From: Streptomyces triticisoli
GTDB taxonomy: Bacteria; Actinomycetota; Actinomycetes; Streptomycetales; Streptomycetaceae
Direction: 5' to 3'
NCBI RefSeq assembly: GCF_003270085.1
Contig: NZ_QFDQ01000078.1
Coordinates: 1-38,007, forward strand
Length of the DNA stretch: 38,007 bases
Positions 33,415 through 38,007 of this stretch are shown one piece after another. The translations under genes were made by a program, and so were the position numbers. Numbering within the stretch: the stretch's first letter is position 1; the number at the start of each line of letters is the position of its first letter. The notes below the pieces were generated by a model. That model did no database searches and had not been told where the DNA came from. It saw only the letters and a list, made by a program, of their open reading frames with translations.

Positions 33415-33767
33415 CGGGTCCCGGTAGGACCGGGCGGCTGGTGCTGCTCCGGCGCGGGACGCTGGAGGCAGGGAGGGCGGCCGGGCGACGGGCCGCGGCG
33501 CGCTGGACGTCGAGCGGTGCCGGGGCCGGTGGGGGCGGTGGGATGATCGGTGTGAGGCGGGCCATTCCTTCGACGTAGTTGTGGGTGTCCTCTCGTCACC
33601 GGGGTAGCGGGGCCGGGTCGGAGACGCACTCGGTGACGGCCCGGACGAGGGCGACGGGGGTGTCGGTGCTGGCGGTGGCGTACCAGGCGGGGCGGTCGAG
33701 TGAGGTGCCGGCCCGCAGCTGCCAGCGGGCGTCGCGGGTGGTCGGCTCGGCCTCCGGGTCGAGGTCG
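33415..33767 (-). pseudogene. DUF317 protein, C-terminal part with nonsense codon
   Basis: The minus frame reads [43 protein letters not shown], stop TGA (33598-33596), then [20 protein letters not shown] and [20 protein letters not shown] in the same frame. This matches the DUF317 C-terminus, where a Trp codon is expected between LPR and RED, so TGG has become TGA. The N-terminal part is missing; upstream the frame runs into epimerase sequence at about 33768. DUF317 proteins are streptomycete-specific and of unknown function. Confidence 0.6.
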
Positions 33768-34260
33768 CCGGAGCGCCCGCTGTGATCGCCTGGGCCGCCG
33801 ACGAGACCGGCGCGCGCGATGAGGAGACGGTCGCCCACGGCGGCCGTGACGCCTGTTCGCAGGCAACCTTCGCCTCGCCGTACAACGTGCGGTCGACCTC
33901 GCTCCGGTCGGTGGGAGCAAGGAGGGCTGTGGACTCGTCCGCGTCCGGCGTGGCACGGGAGGCGTATGCGTTGCCGGAGGAGACACAGACCCAGTGCCCG
34001 GCCCTGCCGCCCAGTGCGTTGAGCGCTGCACGAACGAAGCCCGGCTGCCATGACACCTCGATGACCGCATCCCAATCGCGGTCGAGCAGAGGTGCGTACG
34101 CCGGAGGATCACGTCGGCCGGCGGCCATCAGCACCGCTCCGTCCGCGACTTCTCCGCTTTCGCCGCGGGCGAGGCACGTCACCCGATGACCGCGCTCAAT
34201 CGCCTGCCGCGACAGTTCCCGGCCCACCCATGCTGTCCCGCCCAGAACCAAGACCTCCAT
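33768..34260 (-). pseudogene. NAD-dependent epimerase/reductase, frameshifted
   Basis: Start ATG 34260 gives [20 protein letters not shown] with the Rossmann motif GGTAWVG. Then [63 protein letters not shown], and [14 protein letters not shown] with the YGxxK pair. At about 33850 the frame shifts to [20 protein letters not shown] and GDHSGRSG. The extended-SDR substrate half is absent, replaced by DUF317 sequence. It is a 5' half of an NAD-dependent epimerase/dehydratase family protein (cinnamyl-reductase-like), not functional. Confidence 0.8.
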
Positions 34261-34412
34261 CCCGACACCCAAGCGCCGCGGACGCCGAGCACCCGGGCGG
34301 GTTCGCCGACAGCGGACCCGATGCCGTCAACTGATCGCCGCAGCCCGCACGCAGCGCATCGGGCAGACGCCAAGCAGCCGCAGTCAGCCGTCCCTGCACT
34401 CGCGCCCCCGGA

Positions 34413-34730
34413 GTGCCGTCGTTCTCCATGAACATCGGCGCGTGCTCGGATCTCCCAGCGCCTCCCCGACCGGTGGACGAATGGCTGCTGTCAGCAGTGC
34501 ACGAAGCCCGCCCCGGCAGCCCCGAGTGCTCACTGGGCCAGGAGATCATGGAGCACCGCCTGCTCAAGCTCCAGCTCGCCACCACCATCCGTGCCGCTGG
34601 CCACCAGGCCGACCTGCTCCGCTTCGGCGACTACACCATCGACCAACTTCACACACCCTCACCCGCGTACGATCCGACGCTGGATGCCGCCCCCGAGAAG
34701 GCTGGCGGGCGGACCGCAGCGCAACAGTGA
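34413..34730 (+). CDS. Small hypothetical protein
   Basis: A 105-residue frame from GTG 34413 (or ATG 34428). The middle part (PRPVDEWLLSAVHEARPGSP, QEIMEHRLLKLQLATTIRAA, GHQADLLRFGDYTIDQLH) is helical and coding-like; the last 25 residues are not distinctive. I do not recognise a family. There is no strong ribosome site. It stands alone between decayed genes and the beta-lactamase and may itself be a remnant. Confidence 0.4.
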   Translation: MPSFSMNIGACSDLPAPPRPVDEWLLSAVHEARPGSPECSLGQEIMEHRLLKLQLATTIRAAGHQADLLRFGDYTIDQLHTPSPAYDPTLDAAPEKAGGRTAAQQ

Positions 34731-34827
34731 CCACGTACAGTGGCTGGGCGGCTGACATGCGGCCGCCCAGCCTGGGCGCGCGCATTGGCACCGGTGCAAC
34801 CCGATCATGGTCCCGTGCGCCCGGGAG

Positions 34828-35736
34828 TCAGGTGAGCGCTGCCGCCACAAGTGCGGCAGTATCGGCGACCAGCGACTCGTCCGCCGGCGCTGCGGAATCG
34901 TGCTTCGTGGACAGGACCGCCAGCACGACCGGGCCCTGGCCCGGCGGCCATGCGATGCCCACGTCGTTGGTGGTGCCGTAGTTGCCGGTGCCGGTTTTGT
35001 CCGCGACCGTCCAGTCTTTGGGCAGCCCGGCGCGGAAGCGATTTCCGCTGGTCGTGTTGTTCAGCAGCCACAGGGTCAACCGGTCCCGGTCCGCCTCTTC
35101 GAGGGCGTCCCCGAGGATGAGCCGGCTGTAGGTCCGACCGAGGGCGAGCGGGCTTGAGGTGTCGGTCACCCTCCCTGGCTCTGCCGAGTTCAGATCGGGC
35201 TCCCACCGGTCCAGCCGGGTCACGCTGTCGCCGATGGAACGGCAGAAGCGGGTGACCGCGCTCGGGCCGCCGAGCTCACGCAGCAGAAGGTTCGCCGCCG
35301 CGTTGTCGCTGTGGTCGATGGCGGCCGCGCAAAGGTCGGCGACGGTCATGCCGCCCGCGAGGTTGTCCGGCAGTCCCGTGATCGGCGCGTAGCCGGACTC
35401 GGTGACGTCCTTGTCGGTGTAGCGGATCAGCTCGGCAAGGAACGTGCCGTCACGATCGAGGTCCCTCAGCACCGCTGCCACGGCGATCGTCTTGAACGTC
35501 GAGCACATCGGGAACAACTCCCTCGCCCGGTACAGCACCGTCCTGCCTGTGGCCGGATCCTGGGCGAAAACTCCGAGCCGTGCGGAATGCGCGCGCTCAA
35601 GATTGCGCAATTGTCCGGTGATCTCCTTGCGGCCCATGCCCTGGGCGAAGGCCCCTCCCCCGGCGGGGAGAACGACGGTGAGAGCCGTCGCGGCGACCCC
35701 GGCAAGAACCCCACGCCGACTCGGGCGCACGTCCAT
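34828..35736 (-). CDS. Class A beta-lactamase
   Basis: A 302-residue secreted serine beta-lactamase that hydrolyses beta-lactams. The N-terminus has a Tat-like signal (SRRGVLAGVAATALTVVLPA, cleavage near AFAQG). The catalytic set is complete: S79-TF-K82 (CSTFK), SDN at 143-145 (DHSDNAAA), E179-PDL-N183 and KTGT at 247-250. Length and order match active class A enzymes such as those of Streptomyces. The start ATG 35736 has GGAGGAAG at six to ten bases. No blaA/blaB-type regulator is adjacent, so control is not visible. It is probably functional and exported. Confidence 0.95.
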   Translation of the reverse strand: MDVRPSRRGVLAGVAATALTVVLPAGGGAFAQGMGRKEITGQLRNLERAHSARLGVFAQDPATGRTVLYRARELFPMCSTFKTIAVAAVLRDLDRDGTFLAELIRYTDKDVTESGYAPITGLPDNLAGGMTVADLCAAAIDHSDNAAANLLLRELGGPSAVTRFCRSIGDSVTRLDRWEPDLNSAEPGRVTDTSSPLALGRTYSRLILGDALEEADRDRLTLWLLNNTTSGNRFRAGLPKDWTVADKTGTGNYGTTNDVGIAWPPGQGPVVLAVLSTKHDSAAPADESLVADTAALVAAALT

Positions 35737-35828
35737 GAACGTCTTCCTCCACTCGTGCCGTCACCAGTCATGACAGTCGCCCATTTCAGGACATTTGACC
35801 CCTGCTTGTCCACCATCAGGGCGCAGCT

Positions 35829-35945
35829 TCAGAGGACTGTGTTCCTACCGCAGCCCCCACCATCGGAGCAGCAGGTCCATCGCGTGCCCGTCTCAAAGGC
35901 TCCCTCGACAATCACGGTCCGCAGTCCTCCACGGAGCGAGCGCAC
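35829..35945 (-). other. Short Cys-rich open frame
   Basis: A 38-residue frame from GTG 35945, with GGAGAGG upstream at a workable distance, ends RTVIVEGAFETGTRWTCCSD and GGGCGRNTVL at TGA 35829. The tail TCCSDGGGCG with Thr, Ser and three Cys is reminiscent of ribosomally made peptides. There is no modification enzyme, transporter or leader motif nearby, and DNA composition is not decisive. It may be chance. Recorded because nothing else fills this gap. Confidence 0.2.
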
Positions 35946-36066
35946 TACCCAGCGCCTCTCCGAAGACCAAGCGGAGCAGCACGGCGGCACCGTCACCTCG
36001 ACGGCCGGCCCGCCCACTGACCGGGCCGGCCCCGGCCCGCCGCCCCGCACCCTGCGGGGCGACGGG

Positions 36067-36642
36067 TCACCGCACGCCCGCTCGACGAGCAGGCAGCAGG
36101 GCGCGCAGATAACGCCGCCGGAAGAACCGCTGCGCGACCAGCAGCACCGGGAACACCAGGCGCCACGGCCCGTGCGGGGCGGCACGGGTCAGGGAGCGGA
36201 TTGTCAGCGCGACCGTGCCGTCGGGGGACCGGTGGACGACGAAGGCCTCCTCGCCGCTCACGGGATGGCCGGGCAGGGTGCCGTAGGCGAAGCCGCAGCG
36301 GTCCGGGGTGTCGACGACGGCGACGACCCGGACGGGCTCCCGCACCGCAAACGGACCGAACGCCGCGGTGATGCGGTACTCGGCCCCCTCCACGACCCGG
36401 CCCCCGGCACCGTCGCGGCCCGTCACCGTGAAGCCGCTGCGCCGCTTGACGCCCCAGCGCAGCACCGCGTCCGCCGCGGCGTGCCAGTCGGTCTCCCCGC
36501 GCCCGATGACGACGGTACGGGCGTAGGGGCGCAGACCTGTGATCCCCACCGGCCAGGGCTCTTCGGCGGGCCGGGTCGCACCGGCCGGCCCGTAAGTGAG
36601 TTCGCCCGACGGCGGACCGCGTCTCGTACGGCTGTTGGGCAT
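36067..36642 (-). CDS. DUF1990 family protein
   Basis: A 191-residue DUF1990 protein. Blocks are VIGRGETDWHAAADAVLRWG, VKRRSGFTVTG, VEGAEYRITAAFGPFAVREP, VRVVAVVDTPDRCGFAYGTL, PGHPVSGEEAFVVHRSPDGT and the C-terminal hydrophobic, basic LVFPVLLVAQRFFRRRYLRA. The GTLPGHPVSGEE block is the family signature. The fold is presumed to resemble START/PYR-like lipid or small-molecule binders; the function is unknown. Start ATG 36642 with an acceptable ribosome site. It stands alone. Confidence 0.88.
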   Translation of the reverse strand: MPNSRTRRGPPSGELTYGPAGATRPAEEPWPVGITGLRPYARTVVIGRGETDWHAAADAVLRWGVKRRSGFTVTGRDGAGGRVVEGAEYRITAAFGPFAVREPVRVVAVVDTPDRCGFAYGTLPGHPVSGEEAFVVHRSPDGTVALTIRSLTRAAPHGPWRLVFPVLLVAQRFFRRRYLRALLPARRAGVR

Positions 36643-36892
36643 GGCGTTCCAGTTCGGAAGGGTGGACGGGCCATGAGCCTAACGTGACCGTGGCGGACCA
36701 TTTTTGAGGGACCGGAGGCCGTACGCACGCGACGGGGGCACCGCACAGCCTCGACGGCGCCGAACAGACGGCCGCGGGCACCACCCGGTCGCCGGGACGA
36801 GCTCGGCCGCCCGCACAGCAGGAAGTTGCGGCAGGGGAAAGGGGCGGGTACTGGTGCTCACCGAGGCCCCGCTCCTTGGCCGTGCGTGTGCT
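36643..36892. other. Short gap
   Basis: About 250 bases of high-GC DNA with no clear gene on either strand. It contains the promoter region for the DUF1990 gene (leftward). I see no convincing -10/-35 pair or repeats. Confidence 0.3.
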
Positions 36893-37097
36893 TCACTCCC
36901 CTTCGCGGACGGCGTCCCGCACCTCCTTGATGAACCGGACCGGGTTGACTTCTTGGCGATCATGTCGCCTCTCGCGCCGACTCGGTCACGTCGGGCTCGA
37001 TGATGGCTGCGGCGATGATGTGGAACCCAGCGGAGTCCTTCTCCTGGAACGACTCGTCCGACCACACCGACGGGTCGGGGTGGATGGGCGGTATCAC
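36893..37097 (-). pseudogene. DUF3800-like N-terminal piece, frameshifted
   Basis: From a GTG at 37097 (GGAGGA ribosome site) the minus frame reads IPPIHPDPSVWSDESFQEKD, SAGFHIIAAAIIEPDVTESA and REAT, stop 36960. The neighbouring frame continues DRQEVNPVRFIKEVRDAVRE, GE, stop TGA at 36893. The DES motif after a short leader, with the HIIAAAII strand, resembles the RNase H-like start of DUF3800 proteins. The second piece reads like a genuine C-terminus. It may be one gene with a frameshift and internal deletion, or two adjoining scraps. Family assignment is tentative. Confidence 0.4.
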
Positions 37098-37296
37098 AGG
37101 GCTGGATCCTCCTGCAGCGGCTGGTTCCTCGCCCTCGTCGGCGACGATCGTGCTCCACGGCGGCCTGGACCGAAGCTTCACCATCCTGCGGGCAGCCCAC
37201 CGACTCGTGGTCGTGGTCGTAGATCGTGCGCGTCACGTGTCACCCTCGCTCGGCCAGGCGACTGCGCGCGAGAGGCACCCACCGCAGTCTCGCTCA

Positions 37297-37660
37297 TCAG
37301 CACACCCGAGTCCCGGTGCGAGCCGTCACCGGCATCTGTCCGAATTCGCGACAGTCCTCGTCGTTCTTGCTGTCCTCGGCGAGCCGTGCGCAGGTACGGA
37401 GAAGTTCTGCATTGCTCAGCCCGGCCAGTTCTTCCCGCAGGTTCGGGTCGGCACTGCACCGCACCGTGCCCAGCCTTCTGGACCACTCCAGCAGTTGGCG
37501 GTATCCGGCCGCGGTGGCCGGGAACGCCTCGATGCCGATCACTTCTCCCACCAGAGAGCACAGCAGCCACATGAGTGTCTTGGTGCGTGTCCACTCCAAG
37601 GACCACCTCCCCCGTCGTCCGGCGTCGGCGGATACGCGGGGCAGGGGGCGTACCGGTCAT
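37297..37660 (-). mobile_element. IS110-family transposase relic
   Basis: ATG 37660 gives TPPAPRIRRRRTTGEVVLGV, DTHQDTHVAAVLS, the RuvC-like DEDD start of IS110 transposases (VVLGVDTHKDxHVAA). A frameshift near 37560 leads to LVGEVIGIEAFPATAAGYRQ, LLEWSRRLGTV, and then, after an internal deletion, ADPNLREELAGLSNAELLRT, CARLAEDS. Remaining catalytic residues and the C-terminal domain are missing. It is a dead relic. IS110 elements lack terminal inverted repeats, so boundaries are not visible. Confidence 0.8.
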
Positions 37661-37720
37661 GCTCGTTCACCTTCCGACCCGACGGCGCATCGCGCAGCCG
37701 GCACCGGACCGCGCGGACGG

Positions 37721-37978
37721 TCAGAACCGTGACGACGCCTGGTCGGCAAGCCCCCATCGAGACACACCCGGCCGGCCCGGTACCAGCAACGCACCATCCC
37801 CGGCCAGCGCTCGACACAGCGTGAGCAAGACACCCCGGTCACGGATCTCAAGAGTCAGGCCCCGCCGCAGGACAGCACCCGCCAGCTCTCCCCACACCCA
37901 CGGCATCCCGACCCGGGCCCGCACAACATGCTCGATCCCAGCCCATGGAACACCCCGGATCCGACTCTGGCCGACCAC
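37721..37978 (-). CDS. Small hypothetical protein at window edge
   Basis: An 85-residue frame from GTG 37978: VGQSRIRGVPWAGIEHVVRA, RVGMPWVWGELAGAVLRRGL, TLEIRDRGVLLTLCRALAGD, GALLVPGRPGVSRWGLADQ. A stop lies shortly upstream, so it does not continue from outside. Codon use is moderately typical. I do not recognise a family, and the ribosome site is poor. It could be a real small gene or a shadow of something cut by the window end. Confidence 0.3.
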   Translation of the reverse strand: MVGQSRIRGVPWAGIEHVVRARVGMPWVWGELAGAVLRRGLTLEIRDRGVLLTLCRALAGDGALLVPGRPGVSRWGLADQASSRF

Positions 37979-38007
37979 AACGGACCGCGAAGGCCGACAT
38001 CACGTTC

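Noticed and set aside
36679..37236. A 185-codon minus-strand frame spanning the DUF3800-like piece
   Set aside because: The middle of the frame has no protein-like features. The two shorter frames inside it (IPPIHPDPSVW... and ...VNPVRFIKEV) look much more natural.

Overview
The window is high-GC actinobacterial DNA, almost certainly Streptomyces. The evidence is strong third-position GC in every open frame, frequent GTG starts, ATGA/GTGA overlaps, conservon-type proteins (roadblock and CvnD GTPase), DUF317 and DUF6397-type proteins, F420/PPOX enzymes, and Tat-type signal peptides. The density of broken genes and insertion-sequence relics suggests an accessory region such as a chromosome arm; that location is inference.

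Layout. 1-0.73 kb: edge of an IS3-type element followed by C-terminal scraps of an aldehyde dehydrogenase and of acyl-CoA thioesterase II. 0.8-3.5 kb: a DUF6397-like protein, a roadblock protein, a PPOX/F420 enzyme and a CvnD-like GTPase whose Walker A lysine is replaced by isoleucine. 3.5-4.9 kb: a decayed IS605-type tnpB whose right end abuts cvnD and whose other end is fused to a CocE-type hydrolase fragment. 5.5-6.9 kb: a conserved hypothetical protein, a hydrolase C-terminus and a small membrane protein. 7.0-12.9 kb: a fatty acid desaturase, then a translationally coupled SNF2 helicase/SWIM-protein pair and a proline-rich membrane protein. 13.1-17.1 kb: an intact xylose module, with xylA divergent from xylB and a ROK repressor. 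17.5-21.1 kb: a frameshifted Tat-secreted amidase, a GAF-domain regulator and an aldehyde dehydrogenase.

21.2-25.6 kb is a patchwork. Truncated integrase, MFS, lipoprotein-like and DUF317 pieces flank a sulfur/persulfide-type core: a metallo-beta-lactamase-rhodanese fusion divergent from an ArsR-rhodanese fusion. The downstream partner on each side (an MFS transporter and a cysteine desulfurase) is cut off after about 40-55 codons. 25.7-30.7 kb is a metal-related stretch: an intact CPH-type copper ATPase (CopB-like), a decayed CPC-type CopA, a TetR regulator, and a divergent small membrane protein with a four-helix membrane protein.

31-34.3 kb holds one intact lipoprotein with Asp-box repeats and then a run of decayed genes: an IS630 relic, a membrane-protein tail, a gene of unknown function, a DUF317 protein with a nonsense codon, and a frameshifted NAD-dependent epimerase. 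34.4-38 kb: a small hypothetical gene, an intact class A beta-lactamase, a DUF1990 protein, a DUF3800-like fragment and an IS110 relic.

The working units are the xylose catabolic module, the SNF2/SWIM pair, the GAF regulator with its aldehyde dehydrogenase, the rhodanese sensor/enzyme pair, the copper ATPase, the TetR-controlled membrane genes and the beta-lactamase. I found no rRNA, tRNA or CRISPR array, and no system that I can call wholly new with confidence. The most interesting leads are the lysine-less CvnD with an IS-supplied ribosome binding site, the atypical metal site in the MBL-rhodanese fusion, and the SNF2/SWIM pair.
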